Positions 25,745 through 34,959 of a DNA stretch of 64,000 bases are shown in pieces. How positions within the stretch are numbered: position 1 is the stretch's first letter; the number at the start of each line of letters is the position of its first letter. The stretch comes from Aquibium carbonis (GTDB lineage: Bacteria > Pseudomonadota > Alphaproteobacteria > Rhizobiales > Rhizobiaceae), in contig NZ_RWKW01000004.1 in assembly GCF_003970795.1 (NCBI RefSeq), forward strand, positions 18,599 to 82,598, given 5' to 3'. The translations under genes were made by a program, and so were the position numbers. Under the pieces are notes generated by a model. The model had not been told where the DNA came from. It ran no database searches and worked only from the letters and a program-made list of their open reading frames with translations.

Positions 25745-26323
25745 CTACCGCTCGGCGGCGGCAGGATTTGCGATGCCCGTGTAAAGGGACTTCAGGTCGA
25801 TGACGACGGTCTTGTCATCGATCGTCAGAGTGATGGATCCGGTTTCATGGATCACCGGTGACTGCCACTCCCCATCCTCCCCGCGGGACCAGACCCAGAT
25901 GCGGACCTCGTCCTGCGAAACGGTCAGGTAGTGACGCAGGCTCGGCAGGCTCTGGTAGTCCCGCGCCTTCGGTCCGAAATCATCCGCCAGACTGGACCCC
26001 GAGAGCACTTCGGCGATCAGCAGCGGCGACGTGGCCGCCAGCGCCTTGCCATCGGCGATCACCTTGTCGACCATGACGTCCGGAAACCGGATCCCGTCCG
26101 CCGTCAGGACACCGTGGTCCGTCGTTCCGACGTCATAGGCCTCGTCGCCAAGCTGAACTGCAATTTGTCGCTCGAGGCGGTTCGCGAGACGCCAGTGATT
26201 CCTCGTCACGTTGATCATCATCTCGACCACCCTCCCGTTGACGAACTCGCGCTTGCCCTCGCGCCCTTCGTTCCAGCGCAGGAATTCGTCCGGTGTGGTC
26301 GGCGGTCTCGACTGGATGTTCAT
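25745..26323 (-). CDS. Uma2 family (DUF820) restriction-endonuclease-fold protein
   Basis: A 192-residue protein. Family features are PTTPDEFLRWNEGREGKREF near the N-terminus, VNGRVVEM, the core DGIRFPDVMV, PLLIAEVLS with the acidic residue, and LRHYLTVSQDEVRIWVW. Together these make a PD-(D/E)XK nuclease-like core, with D and E in the expected places. Biological function of Uma2 proteins is not established. It lies between hisA (4 bp away) and hisF (39 bp away), where relatives have no gene, so it looks like an insertion into the operon that kept expression intact. Confidence 0.85.
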   Translation of the reverse strand: MNIQSRPPTTPDEFLRWNEGREGKREFVNGRVVEMMINVTRNHWRLANRLERQIAVQLGDEAYDVGTTDHGVLTADGIRFPDVMVDKVIADGKALAATSPLLIAEVLSGSSLADDFGPKARDYQSLPSLRHYLTVSQDEVRIWVWSRGEDGEWQSPVIHETGSITLTIDDKTVVIDLKSLYTGIANPAAAER

Positions 26324-26327
26324 GACG

Positions 26328-27083
26328 TCAGTCTAACATGCCGCGCGGGGGCTTTGAATTGCCCGACAGGATGGCGAGCGCCTCGGCCGGATCGATGCGC
26401 CCGTCATAGAGCGCGCGGCCCGAGATCGCGCCTTCGAGCTTTCGCGCATCCGGCATGGTCATGCGCACGATGTCGGCGATCGAGGCGAGGCCGCCCGAGG
26501 CGATGACGGGGATCGACACCGCATCGGCCAGCTCGATGGTGGAATCCCAGTTGATGCCCGCCAGCACGCCGTCGCGGTCGATGTCGGTGTAGATGATGGC
26601 GGCGACACCGGCGCCCTCGAATTTCTGCGCCAGTTCGATCACGCCGAGGGTCGAGGCTTCCGCCCAGCCCTCCACCGCGACCTTGCCGCCCCTGGCGTCG
26701 ATGCCGACGGCGACCTTGCCGGGGAAGAGCCGGCAGGCCTGCTTCACCAGATCGGGGTCGCGCACGGCGACCGTGCCGAGGATGACGCGGGCGAGCCCCT
26801 TGTCGAGCCAGCTTTCGATATGCGCGAGCGAACGGATGCCGCCGCCGAGCTGGACCGGGTTGGTCGTCGCCTTCAGGATCGCCTCGACGGCCGCGCCATT
26901 GACGCTGCCGCCCTCGAAGGCGCCGTTGAGATCGACCACGTGCAGCCACCGGAAGCCCTGGTCCTGAAAGGCTTTCGCCTGCGCGGCCGGGTCTTCGTTG
27001 TAGACGGTGGCGGTGGCCATGTCGCCGAGCTTCAGGCGCACGCACTGGCCGTCCTTGAGGTCGATCGCGGGAAACAGGATCAT
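26328..27083 (-). CDS. hisA: ProFAR isomerase
   Basis: A 251-residue barrel related to His[18 protein letters not shown] carries the first catalytic aspartate, [13 protein letters not shown] carries the second, and phosphate loops are QLGGGIRS and IASGGLAS. It converts ProFAR to PRFAR, the substrate of HisHF. It follows the DUF1330 gene by four bases. Confidence 0.96.
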   Translation of the reverse strand: MILFPAIDLKDGQCVRLKLGDMATATVYNEDPAAQAKAFQDQGFRWLHVVDLNGAFEGGSVNGAAVEAILKATTNPVQLGGGIRSLAHIESWLDKGLARVILGTVAVRDPDLVKQACRLFPGKVAVGIDARGGKVAVEGWAEASTLGVIELAQKFEGAGVAAIIYTDIDRDGVLAGINWDSTIELADAVSIPVIASGGLASIADIVRMTMPDARKLEGAISGRALYDGRIDPAEALAILSGNSKPPRGMLD

Positions 27084-27087
27084 CGGC

Positions 27088-27375
27088 TCAGACGCCTTCC
27101 ACCACGGCCATGTGGGCGGTCGAACAGGCTTCGCGCAGCTTCAGCGCGGCCTGGTATTCAGGCGAATGGAAGCAGTCGAGCGCGGTCTGATAGCTGTCGA
27201 ACTCGATGACGACGAGACGCGTCGCCTTCGGGCCTTCCAGCACCTCGCCCTGGCCGCCGCGCACGAGGAATTTCGCGCCATACTTGTCGAAGGCCGCCTT
27301 GTTGGCGGCGACATAGCGCGGATAATTGTCGGGATCGGTGATGTCGACCATCGCCATCCAGTAGCCCTTCTTCAT
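27088..27375 (-). CDS. DUF1330 family protein
   Basis: A 95-residue ferredoxin-like dimeric alpha/beta-barrel protein. [20 protein letters not shown] starts the domain, and [20 protein letters not shown] is the second conserved half. Its ATG overlaps the hisH stop (TGATG). The function of DUF1330 proteins is unknown; in related rhizobial genomes one is found at the same place between hisH and hisA, which suggests a conserved though uncharacterised link. Confidence 0.88.
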   Translation of the reverse strand: MKKGYWMAMVDITDPDNYPRYVAANKAAFDKYGAKFLVRGGQGEVLEGPKATRLVVIEFDSYQTALDCFHSPEYQAALKLREACSTAHMAVVEGV

Positions 27376-28025
27376 CAAGGTCTCCATGTCAGGAAGTTCG
27401 CGATCAGGGCGAGGCCGAACGCCTGGCTCTTTTCGGGATGGAACTGGGTGCCCACCATGTTGTCGCGCCCGACGGCCGCGGTGACCTCGCCGCCATAATC
27501 TGTGACGGCCAGAACCTCGGCCGGGGTCGTTGCGGCCAGGTGGTAGGAGTGGACGAAATAGGCGTGCAGCCCATCGTCGCCGGTGGGAATGCCGGCGAAG
27601 ATCGGGTGGGAATGTTTCACGTGAATCGTGTTCCAGCCGATTTGCGGAATCTTGAGCGCGGGATCCGAAGGCTGGATCTCGACCACGTCGCCTGCGATCC
27701 AGCCCAGACCGTGCGTGATCGTCTTCTCCAGCCCGCGTTGCGACATCAGCTGCATGCCGACGCAGATGCCGAGAAACGGGCGCCCTGCCTTCAGCGTCGC
27801 TTCCTCGATCACCTCCCACATGCCCGGAACCGCGTGCAGGCCTGCGGCACAATCGGCATAGGCCCCGACGCCGGGCAGCACGATGCGATCGGCCGTGCGC
27901 ACGCGCTCGGCATCGGCCGTCAGGTCGATCTCGGCGTTGGTGCCGCTTTCGCGCGCGGCGCGCTCGAAGGCCTTGGTGGCCGAACGCAGATTGCCCGAGC
28001 CATAGTCGATGATCGCCACGCGCAT
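27375..28025 (-). CDS. hisH: Imidazole glycerol phosphate synthase, glutaminase subunit
   Basis: A 216-residue class I glutamine amidotransferase. The nucleophilic cysteine lies in [11 protein letters not shown]; the His-Glu pair is in [10 protein letters not shown]. It supplies ammonia to HisF. A 14/16 parS-like site is embedded in its coding sequence (27613-27628). It begins three bases after the DUF2628 gene. Confidence 0.96.
   Translation of the reverse strand: MRVAIIDYGSGNLRSATKAFERAARESGTNAEIDLTADAERVRTADRIVLPGVGAYADCAAGLHAVPGMWEVIEEATLKAGRPFLGICVGMQLMSQRGLEKTITHGLGWIAGDVVEIQPSDPALKIPQIGWNTIHVKHSHPIFAGIPTGDDGLHAYFVHSYHLAATTPAEVLAVTDYGGEVTAAVGRDNMVGTQFHPEKSQAFGLALIANFLTWRP
27613..27628. 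other. parS-like site B
   Basis: TGTTTCACGTGAATCG matches 14 of 16 parS consensus bases, with a perfect left half. It lies within hisH, about 14.5 kb left of the probable origin. Confidence 0.6.
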
Positions 28026-28028
28026 GGA

Positions 28029-28511
28029 TCAGTTCCTTCCGGGATAGCCGAACAGGCCGAGTTCCGGCTCGTTGCCGCCACGCGTATCGGCCGGCACGAC
28101 GCCTTGCCGAATGGGCGGCAAGGGGCGCGGCCCAGCTTCGATCTCGTCGGGCTGCGCCGACAGATATCGTGTTTCGGCATCCGCGCGGTTGTCGGCGTCG
28201 ACCACACCCCATTCCGCATAGCCCCGGCGGCGAAGCGCCCAGAGCCGCAAGGCCGAGCCTTCGAGCCCGACATAGATCGACACCAGCAAGGTGAAGCCGC
28301 CGACGAGCATTTCGGCGGTACCGGAGGTTTCACCGAGAATGCCGAGCCCGAGCATGACGGCGAGCAGCACGAGCGTCTCGATCCACAGACGGTTCCAGAG
28401 CAACCAGACGAGCGGCAGCAGGAAGCCGAGGACATGAAATCCGTCGCGCACGTAGACCTCGTCCGCGTCCACGCGGTCGCGCGGCGGTTGCATCACGACA
28501 TAGATCGCCAT
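28029..28511 (-). CDS. DUF2628 family membrane protein
   Basis: A 160-residue inner-membrane protein. Hydrophobic helices occur at about residues 27-45 (GFHVLGFLLPLVWLLWNRLW), 46-62 and 68-90. The C-terminal 60 residues are polar. It is a regular member of the rhizobial hisB-hisH interval. Function unknown. Confidence 0.88.
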   Translation of the reverse strand: MAIYVVMQPPRDRVDADEVYVRDGFHVLGFLLPLVWLLWNRLWIETLVLLAVMLGLGILGETSGTAEMLVGGFTLLVSIYVGLEGSALRLWALRRRGYAEWGVVDADNRADAETRYLSAQPDEIEAGPRPLPPIRQGVVPADTRGGNEPELGLFGYPGRN

Positions 28512-28520
28512 CGTCCGCTC

Positions 28521-29132
28521 CTATCCGTTCAGCGTTCCCTTGGTGGAGGGGACGGCCCCTGCCTGGCGCATGTCGGGCTCGATGGCCGTTCGAAGCGCGC
28601 GGGCAACCGCCTTGAAGCAGGTTTCGGCGATGTGGTGATTGTTGGCGCCGTAGTGATTCGTCACGTGCAGCGTGATGCCGGCGTTCTGCGCCAGCGCCTG
28701 GAAGAACTCGCGCACCAGTTCGGTGTCGAAGGTGCCGATCTTCGGCGCGGAGAACACGACCTGCCAGACGAGGAACGGCCGGCCCGAGACGTCGATGGCG
28801 GCGCGGGTCAGGGTCTCGTCCATGGCGAGGTCGATCGAGGCGTAGCGCGTGATGCCGCGGCGGTCGCCCAGGGCCTGGGCAATGGCCTGGCCGATGGCGA
28901 TGCCGGCATCCTCGACCGTGTGATGGTCGTCAATGTGAAGATCGCCCTTGGCTTCGAGCGTCAGATCGATCAGCGAATGCCGCGACAACTGCTCCAGCAT
29001 GTGGTCGAAGAAGCCGACGCCGGTGGACACCTCGTACTTGCCCGATCCGTCGAGATCGACCGATGCGCTGATCGCCGTCTCGTTGGTCTTGCGGCTGACC
29101 GATGCCGTGCGGCCCTTCGCGGGAGCGTTCAT
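28521..29132 (-). CDS. hisB: Imidazoleglycerol-phosphate dehydratase
   Basis: A 203-residue single-function enzyme. The two manganese-binding motifs are [11 protein letters not shown] and [25 protein letters not shown] is the conserved N-terminal site. It dehydrates imidazole glycerol phosphate to imidazole acetol phosphate. It is the first gene of the leftward his run and is divergent from hslV. Confidence 0.96.
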   Translation of the reverse strand: MNAPAKGRTASVSRKTNETAISASVDLDGSGKYEVSTGVGFFDHMLEQLSRHSLIDLTLEAKGDLHIDDHHTVEDAGIAIGQAIAQALGDRRGITRYASIDLAMDETLTRAAIDVSGRPFLVWQVVFSAPKIGTFDTELVREFFQALAQNAGITLHVTNHYGANNHHIAETCFKAVARALRTAIEPDMRQAGAVPSTKGTLNG

Positions 29133-29317
29133 TCCCTGGTCCTTTCGATGCCCATGGCGGGTGCTTTATCAGCCCGTTTCGGCGAATTCCAGTTGCCGGC
29201 TTCCGGAAGCATGCCGGCCGGGCGATTTGCATTCGACGCGGCGACGCATAGATAACGGTGCAGAGGCCGGGCGCGGCAGTCCGTTCGGCCAATCCAGTCC
29301 GCCTTCCGGAGCGCCCC

Positions 29318-29866
29318 ATGTCCAGCGAAATCACCATGCATGCAACGACCATCGTCACCATCCGCAAGGGCGGCAAGGTGGTCATCGCGGGCGACGGGCA
29401 GGTCAGCCTCGGCCAGACGATCATGAAGGGCAACGCCCGCAAGGTCCGGCGGCTCGGCAAGGGCAACGTGATTGCCGGTTTTGCCGGCGCGACGGCGGAC
29501 GCCTTCACCCTGCTGGAGCGGCTGGAGACCAAGCTCGAACAATATCCGGACCAGCTCACCCGCGCCTGCGTGGAACTGGCAAAGGACTGGCGCACCGATC
29601 GCTATCTGCGGCGGCTGGAAGCGATGATGCTGGTGGCCGACAAATCGGTGACCCTGGCGCTGACCGGCACCGGCGACGTGCTGGAGCCGGAACACGGCGT
29701 CATGGCGATCGGCTCGGGCGGCAACTACGCGCTGGCGGCGGCCCGCGCCCTGATGGACACCGACAAGGACGCCGAGGAGATCGCGCGCAAGGCGATGCAG
29801 ATCGCGGCCGAGATCTGCGTCTACACCAACGGCAACTTCGTCGTCGAAACGCTCGATGCCGACTGA
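29318..29866 (+). CDS. hslV: ATP-dependent protease peptidase subunit HslV
   Basis: A 182-residue threonine protease. The catalytic threonine is T10 at the start of [19 protein letters not shown], so nine residues must be removed; the E. coli propeptide is a single methionine. [11 protein letters not shown] and [15 protein letters not shown] are conserved. It forms a double hexamer capped by HslU and degrades misfolded cytosolic proteins. The ATG has GGAG upstream. HslU is encoded 1.75 kb downstream with two genes between. A weak promoter (TTGCAT, 16 bp, TAGATA) lies at 29227-29254. Confidence 0.95.
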   Translation: MSSEITMHATTIVTIRKGGKVVIAGDGQVSLGQTIMKGNARKVRRLGKGNVIAGFAGATADAFTLLERLETKLEQYPDQLTRACVELAKDWRTDRYLRRLEAMMLVADKSVTLALTGTGDVLEPEHGVMAIGSGGNYALAAARALMDTDKDAEEIARKAMQIAAEICVYTNGNFVVETLDAD

Positions 29867-30401
29867 AGCGCCGGTCATCGGGTTCCGCCCGGTCGGGGCC
29901 GCCGACCTGCCCATGCTCGAACGCTGGATGCGGCAACCGCACTGGCGCAAGTGGTGGGGCGATTCGGACGAGGAAATCCGTTTCGTGCAGGACATGATCG
30001 AAGGTCGGGACACGACGCGCCCCTTCATCTTCACGGTCGACGGCGACGATGCGGGCTACATCCAGTACTGGTTCATCGGCCATCACCAGAACGAGAGCTG
30101 GCTGGCCGACAATCCCTGGCTCGGCGTCCTGCCAGCGGGCACGATCGGGGTCGACCTGTCGATCGGTCCGGCCGACCGGCTGTCGAAGGGCATCGGAACC
30201 GCAGCGCTGACGGCGTTCGTCGCCATGCTGCGTGCGACGGGCTTTTCGCAGATCATCATCGATCCCGATCCCGCGAATCTGCGCGCGGTGCGGGCCTACG
30301 AGAAGGCCGGCTTCCAGCCGATCCCCGAACTCCTGGGGAAAAGCGGGGACAGCCTGATCATGCGGCATGTCGCACGAGACACCGCGACGCAGACGGCGTA
30401 G
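29856..30401 (+). CDS. GNAT-family N-acetyltransferase (aminoglycoside 6'-acetyltransferase-like)
   Basis: A 181-residue protein overlapping the hslV end by 11 bases. [20 protein letters not shown] opens the domain, the acetyl-CoA loop is [18 protein letters not shown], and [20 protein letters not shown] is the conserved C-terminal half, as in AacA4/IucB-type enzymes. The substrate is unknown. A GNAT gene between hslV and hslU is common in related genomes, so resistance need not be its role. Confidence 0.88.
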   Translation: MPTEAPVIGFRPVGAADLPMLERWMRQPHWRKWWGDSDEEIRFVQDMIEGRDTTRPFIFTVDGDDAGYIQYWFIGHHQNESWLADNPWLGVLPAGTIGVDLSIGPADRLSKGIGTAALTAFVAMLRATGFSQIIIDPDPANLRAVRAYEKAGFQPIPELLGKSGDSLIMRHVARDTATQTA

Positions 30402-30439
30402 CGGCTGATCCGCGACGACACCTTGCCGCGCGGGAGCGA

Positions 30440-31522
30440 ATGCTGTTGTGCTTCCGCGCCCGAAAAGCGAACCGGAAGAACGATCCCCGAATGGTCGAGA
30501 CCTTGCCTCTGACCGCGCACGCCGCCGTCGAACACGTCGCGGACGACGACCGCGCGACGCTTTTCGCGGTGGCCGAAGAAATCGATGCGATCGTCGCGGA
30601 CTGGCTCGCGCGCCTCGGCCGCGACCGGCTGATCGTCACCCTCGCGACCCGCGATTTCGCCGCCGGGCTCCTTGTCATGATCCGCTCGCTGCGGGCGGTT
30701 TCGGACGTCCCGGTCCTGGTGCTGAAGCTCGGTTCGTGGCGGTTCGAGCACGAGGCCGAGGACGTCGCCGCGATCCAGGTGCCGGCCCTCGTCCGGGCGG
30801 GCGTCGAAGCGCGGGCGGACCTGCCGCATCTGTCCGCGACGCTGAGCAAGCTGTGGGCATTCTCGATCACGACGCCATGTCGCGTGGCTCATCTGGACGC
30901 CGACTGTCTCGTCCTGCGTCCGATCGACGGACTTCTGGACGGCGACGGGTTCGCGGCAGCGCCGGACCTGCTCCTTCACTACAGGCTGCGTGCCTTCAAC
31001 ACGGGGGTGTTCTCCTTCACGCCGTCCGCCGACCTTCGCGAAAGCCTGTTCAGGCGGCTGCCGGAGCTTTCGGTGACCGACGGAGACCAGAGCGTCCTGA
31101 ACGCCTTTTTCGAGGACTGGCGGCCATTGCCGCTTGGACTGAACTTCCTGCGGAGTCAGGCGCTGGTGCGCGCGCTGGCGCAGGATCGCAATCTGCGCAT
31201 TCTCCATTACACGCCGGGAAAACCATGGACGAGCGGGCCCTCGCACCCGCGCGACCACGCGCTGGCCCCCCTCGATGATCTCTGGACGGAACGCCTGAGC
31301 GACGCGGAATACCGGGACGTCAAGCGGCAGTGGCAGCTGGACGTCGACGCGGTGGAGCAGAACCTGACCGTCTGGGCGAGCCGCTCCGCCGGGCTCTACC
31401 GCGACCAGATCGCGGACGGTCTCACGCGAACCCGGCGCCGGCTGAGACTCTGGCTCGCCGGCCTTGGCCTCCTGTCGGCGATGCAGACGCTGGCGCTGTT
31501 CTGGATCGTCCTGCGCGGATGA
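30440..31522 (+). CDS. Glycosyltransferase-like protein (GT8/GT-A fold) with C-terminal membrane anchor
   Basis: About 360 residues from an ATG with GGGAG six bases upstream; an alternative ATG at 30491 would give 343. The central part has a GT-A pattern: RLIVTLATRDFAAGLLVMIR at the start, the DXD-like HLDADCLVLRP, FAAAPDLLLHYRL, FNTGVFSF, and DGDQSVLNAFF, as in GT8 glycosyltransferases. The last 25 residues are a membrane helix. It probably transfers a sugar from a nucleotide sugar at the inner membrane; the acceptor is unknown. It separates hslU from hslV and the acetyltransferase. Confidence 0.65.
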   Translation: MLLCFRARKANRKNDPRMVETLPLTAHAAVEHVADDDRATLFAVAEEIDAIVADWLARLGRDRLIVTLATRDFAAGLLVMIRSLRAVSDVPVLVLKLGSWRFEHEAEDVAAIQVPALVRAGVEARADLPHLSATLSKLWAFSITTPCRVAHLDADCLVLRPIDGLLDGDGFAAAPDLLLHYRLRAFNTGVFSFTPSADLRESLFRRLPELSVTDGDQSVLNAFFEDWRPLPLGLNFLRSQALVRALAQDRNLRILHYTPGKPWTSGPSHPRDHALAPLDDLWTERLSDAEYRDVKRQWQLDVDAVEQNLTVWASRSAGLYRDQIADGLTRTRRRLRLWLAGLGLLSAMQTLALFWIVLRG

Positions 31523-31616
31523 CCATGCCGGGCGGGATTGTGCGGCAGGCGGCGATCCCTATGTAGTGTCGGTGCCGACAGTGCCTGCACCGGCGGCACG
31601 CTTCACGGAGTAAGAC

Positions 31617-32918
31617 ATGACCAATTTTTCCCCCCGCGAGATCGTCTCCGAACTCGATCGGTTCATCATCGGACAGAAGGACGCCAAGCGCGCCGTGGCC
31701 ATCGCGCTGCGCAACCGTTGGCGCAGGCAGCAGCTCGAGGGCGACATGCGCGAAGAGGTCATGCCCAAGAACATCCTGATGATCGGACCCACCGGCGTCG
31801 GCAAGACGGAGATCTCGCGCCGTCTCGCCAAGCTCGCCGGCGCGCCCTTCACCAAGGTCGAAGCCACCAAGTTCACCGAGGTCGGCTATGTGGGCCGCGA
31901 CGTGGAACAGATCATCCGCGATCTCGTGGAAGTCGCCATCGGGCTCGTGAAGGACAAGATGCGCGAGGACGTGAAGGCGCGTGCGCACATCAACGCCGAG
32001 GAGCGCGTGCTGGACGCGCTGGTGGGCAAGACGGCCAGCCCCGCGACCCGCGACAGTTTCCGCAAGAAGCTGCGAGCGGGAGACATGGACGACAAGGAAA
32101 TCGAGGTCGAGGTCGCCGACACCGCGCCCGCCGGTTTCGAGCTTCCCGGGATGCCGGGCGCCAACATCGGCGTGCTCAACATCAACGAGATGCTGTCGAA
32201 GGCGATGGGCGGGCGCACCAAGACGCGCAAGACGACCGTCAAGGAATCCTACGGCCATCTCATCAACGACGAATCAGACAAGCTGCTCGACCAGGACGAG
32301 GTGGTGCAGCGCGCGCTTTCTTCGACCGAAAACGACGGGATCGTCTTCATCGACGAGATCGACAAGATCGCGACCCGCGAGGGCGGCGTCGGCGCCGGCG
32401 TCAGCCGTGAAGGCGTGCAGCGCGACCTGCTGCCGCTGGTCGAAGGCACGACCGTGGCGACCAAGTACGGGCCGGTGAAGACCGACCACATCCTGTTCAT
32501 CGCCTCCGGCGCGTTCCATGTGGCCAAGCCGTCCGATCTCTTGCCGGAGTTGCAGGGACGCCTGCCGATCCGCGTCGAGCTGAGGGCGCTGGAGAAGAAC
32601 GATTTCGTGCGGATCCTCACCGAGACCGAAGCAAGCCTCATCAAGCAGTACATCGCCCTGATGCTGACGGAAGGCGTGGAACTCGATTTCACCGAAGAGG
32701 CGATCGACGCTCTCGCGGGCGTGGCCGTGGACCTGAACGCCTCGGTCGAGAACATCGGCGCCAGGCGCTTGCAGACGGTGATGGAACGCGTGCTGGACGA
32801 CATCTCGTTCAACGCGCCGGATCGCTCCGGAACGAGCGTGACGATCGACGCGGACTATGTCGCCAGGAACGTCGGGGACCTGGCGAAGAACACGGATTTG
32901 TCCCGATTCATCCTGTAA
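31617..32918 (+). CDS. hslU: ATP-dependent protease ATPase subunit HslU
   Basis: A 433-residue AAA+ unfoldase. It opens [20 protein letters not shown]. Walker A is GPTGVGKTE, the pore loop is in [11 protein letters not shown], an I-domain spans roughly residues 110-230, and Walker B is [23 protein letters not shown] is the sensor-2 arginine region. It feeds unfolded substrates to HslV. A strong hairpin follows the gene. Confidence 0.97.
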   Translation: MTNFSPREIVSELDRFIIGQKDAKRAVAIALRNRWRRQQLEGDMREEVMPKNILMIGPTGVGKTEISRRLAKLAGAPFTKVEATKFTEVGYVGRDVEQIIRDLVEVAIGLVKDKMREDVKARAHINAEERVLDALVGKTASPATRDSFRKKLRAGDMDDKEIEVEVADTAPAGFELPGMPGANIGVLNINEMLSKAMGGRTKTRKTTVKESYGHLINDESDKLLDQDEVVQRALSSTENDGIVFIDEIDKIATREGGVGAGVSREGVQRDLLPLVEGTTVATKYGPVKTDHILFIASGAFHVAKPSDLLPELQGRLPIRVELRALEKNDFVRILTETEASLIKQYIALMLTEGVELDFTEEAIDALAGVAVDLNASVENIGARRLQTVMERVLDDISFNAPDRSGTSVTIDADYVARNVGDLAKNTDLSRFIL

Positions 32919-32936
32919 GACAGCGTTGCAATCGCA

Positions 32937-32970
32937 CCACAGGTGCGGCTGTCAACGGCCGCGCCTGTGG
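32937..32970 (+). terminator. Hairpin terminator after hslU
   Basis: CCACAGGTGCGGC and GCCGCGCCTGTGG form a 13-bp stem with one G-T pair and an 8-base loop, 18 bases after the hslU stop. It is followed by TTCTCGGACCTTT, only modestly T-rich. Confidence 0.7.
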
Positions 32971-33049
32971 TTCTCGGACCTTTGCCGGATCGACTCGGGG
33001 GGCAGGCTTCAATAGTTAGGTCGGGGCGGGACATCACAGGCAACCATTC

Positions 33050-34018
33050 ATGAGAAGATGGATCGTCGTCGTTGCGGGTCTGTTCGCGGCCCTGACCGTC
33101 CTGCCAGCCTGGGCGGGCGTCGTCGTTCCGCCCGGAAATCGAAGCGCCCAGCAGCCCGATGTTCCGTTCGGCTCGGCATCGCGCACCCGCGCGATGAAGA
33201 CCACCTACGAAGCGAAGTACCGGAAGGTTTTTGGTCTCTTGCAGCGCGATCAGGCACTGCGAGACAAGATCCGGGCCGCCGCCGCCCAGTTCGGCATCGA
33301 CCCGATCCACGTCGCGGGCGCGATCGTCGGCGAACACACCTACAATGTCGACGCCTATGACCGGCTGCAGACCTACTACGTCAAGGCGATCGCCTACCTG
33401 AACTCGAGCTTCGCCTTCACCCATGACGGCGAGAACGTCGACGACTTCATCCAGCGGCCGCAATTCGCGCCATGCGCCGACCTGTCCGACAGCTACGATC
33501 GCTGGACCTGCCGCGAAACGATCTGGAACACCCGTTTCCGTGGCAAGTCCGTCGATGGAAAGGGCTTTCCCAACAACCGCTTCAGCGCCGTCTTCTTCCA
33601 GCCGTTCTATGCCGGCCAGACCTTCGGCATCGGTCAGCTGAACCCGCTGACGGCGCTGATGATGAGCGACTTCGTCCACGACAGGACGGGGCTGCCACGC
33701 CTCGACCACAAAAATGCGCAGGAGGTCTACCGCACGATCATGGACCCGGATCGGACGCTGACCTACGTCGCTGCGACGCTGCGCAAGTCGATCGACGCCT
33801 ATGAGACGATCGCCGGTTTCGACATCTCGAAGAACCCCGGCATCACGTCGACGCTCTACAATGTCGGCGATCCCGAGGGCCGCGCGCGCGCATTGAAAAC
33901 CGAAAATGCCGCCCGAGCCCGCCGTGGCGAAGCCCCGCGGTTGCCGGAGGAGAATTATTACGGCTGGCTCGTCAACGACAAGCTGCCCGAGCTTCGAGAG
34001 CTGTTTCCCTCGAGCTGA
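33050..34018 (+). CDS. DUF1402 family exported protein
   Basis: A 322-residue protein with a signal peptide (RWIVVVAGLFAALTVLPAWA). The body includes QFGIDPIHVAGAIVGEHTYN, in which the glutamate sits as in lytic transglycosylase-like folds, then GQTFGIGQLNPLTALMMSD and NPGITSTLYNVGD. The similarity to GEGIGQxNP-type muramidase motifs suggests periplasmic peptidoglycan cleavage, but DUF1402 is not characterised to my knowledge. It is convergent with the xre gene. Confidence 0.85.
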   Translation: MRRWIVVVAGLFAALTVLPAWAGVVVPPGNRSAQQPDVPFGSASRTRAMKTTYEAKYRKVFGLLQRDQALRDKIRAAAAQFGIDPIHVAGAIVGEHTYNVDAYDRLQTYYVKAIAYLNSSFAFTHDGENVDDFIQRPQFAPCADLSDSYDRWTCRETIWNTRFRGKSVDGKGFPNNRFSAVFFQPFYAGQTFGIGQLNPLTALMMSDFVHDRTGLPRLDHKNAQEVYRTIMDPDRTLTYVAATLRKSIDAYETIAGFDISKNPGITSTLYNVGDPEGRARALKTENAARARRGEAPRLPEENYYGWLVNDKLPELRELFPSS

Positions 34019-34042
34019 GGACCGGCAATTGCAACGGCGACG

Positions 34043-34402
34043 TCATCGGCTGCCGGTGCGAAGCCGCTCCGTCATCGCCGCCAGTTCGTCCTCCGACAGC
34101 GTCGCGATGCGCGCGGCCAGGAGATTGGCGAATTCCGTGGCTGAAGGCGACAGACCCGCGGTGTCGATGACCACGCGCGGGTGGGAGCGTTCGGCGAGGC
34201 GGACCAGATCCTCGGCGTCGTCCCATATGATGTTGAAATAGCCGATGATCTTCTGGATCAGCGCCCATGTGGGCCGCCCGCGGCGGCCGCTTTCCAACGC
34301 CGAGAGGTAGGCGGCGCTGACGCCGATGGCGCGCGCCATGTCCTTTTGCGTCACGTTGCGCTCGCGGCGCATGTCGCGCATCCGCTGTCCGAAGGGGGTC
34401 AC
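34043..34402 (-). CDS. XRE-family helix-turn-helix regulator
   Basis: A 119-residue protein. The HTH lies at residues 5-45: GQRMRDMRRERNVTQKDMAR, then AIGVSAAYLSALESGRRG. A C-terminal helical part ends TLSEDELAAMTERL. The start is a GTG overlapping the smr stop by four bases (GTGA), so it is coupled to the smr-mltA-timA operon. Its target is unknown; the operon's own promoter is possible. Confidence 0.88.
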   Translation of the reverse strand: MTPFGQRMRDMRRERNVTQKDMARAIGVSAAYLSALESGRRGRPTWALIQKIIGYFNIIWDDAEDLVRLAERSHPRVVIDTAGLSPSATEFANLLAARIATLSEDELAAMTERLRTGSR

Positions 34403-34959
34403 CGCGCCTTGACCTCGGTCTGCCGGCGCAGGCGCACATAGAGCGCGCCACCGCCGCCATGATGGCGCGCGGCCGATTCGTAGCTGCCCACGAGCGGCTT
34501 GAACGACGGGGTGGCAAACCACGCCGGCACCGCCTTGCGCAGGACGCCGTCGCTGCCAAGCGAGGAACCCTTGCCGGTGATGATGAGCACGTGGCGGATG
34601 CCGAGCGCATAGGCGCGGTGCAAAAATCCGAGCAGCAGCGCATGCGCCTCGCTCTGCGTCATGCCGTGCAGATCGACGCGGGCCTCGATCTGCAGCCGAC
34701 CCTTGGCCAGCTTGTCCCGCGTCGGCCTGTCGAGGGCGCGTGGCGCCGGCGCAGGCCTTTCCCCGTCGCGCCGCCGGGACGGCGGCGGCGCGGCGTCGGC
34801 CGCGGCAGCCACGTCCTGCTGCGGATGCGGCAACGGATCTTCGATCTCGAACAGATCGTCGGGAAGCGCCTTGCCCTTCAGCGGCGTGGCGCTTCTGGCG
34901 ACCTGGTTCCAGAGGATGCGGTCCTCATCGGTCAGACCGGCGGCGGGACGCTTCTTCAT
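34399..34959 (-). CDS. Smr-domain protein
   Basis: A 186-residue protein. The N-terminal 85 residues are polar and proline-rich, probably disordered. The Smr domain follows: ARVDLHGMTQSEAHALLLGF, RHVLIITGKGS and SAARHHGGGGALYVRLRR. Smr domains nick or cut nucleic acid, often mRNA in stalled ribosomes. It overlaps the mltA stop and the xre start by four bases each. Confidence 0.9.
   Translation of the reverse strand: MKKRPAAGLTDEDRILWNQVARSATPLKGKALPDDLFEIEDPLPHPQQDVAAAADAAPPPSRRRDGERPAPAPRALDRPTRDKLAKGRLQIEARVDLHGMTQSEAHALLLGFLHRAYALGIRHVLIITGKGSSLGSDGVLRKAVPAWFATPSFKPLVGSYESAARHHGGGGALYVRLRRQTEVKAR

Noticed and set aside
29951..30439. Open frame continuing upstream of the glycosyltransferase-like gene
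   Set aside because: It runs through the acetyltransferase gene in another frame and gives a basic, low-complexity sequence.
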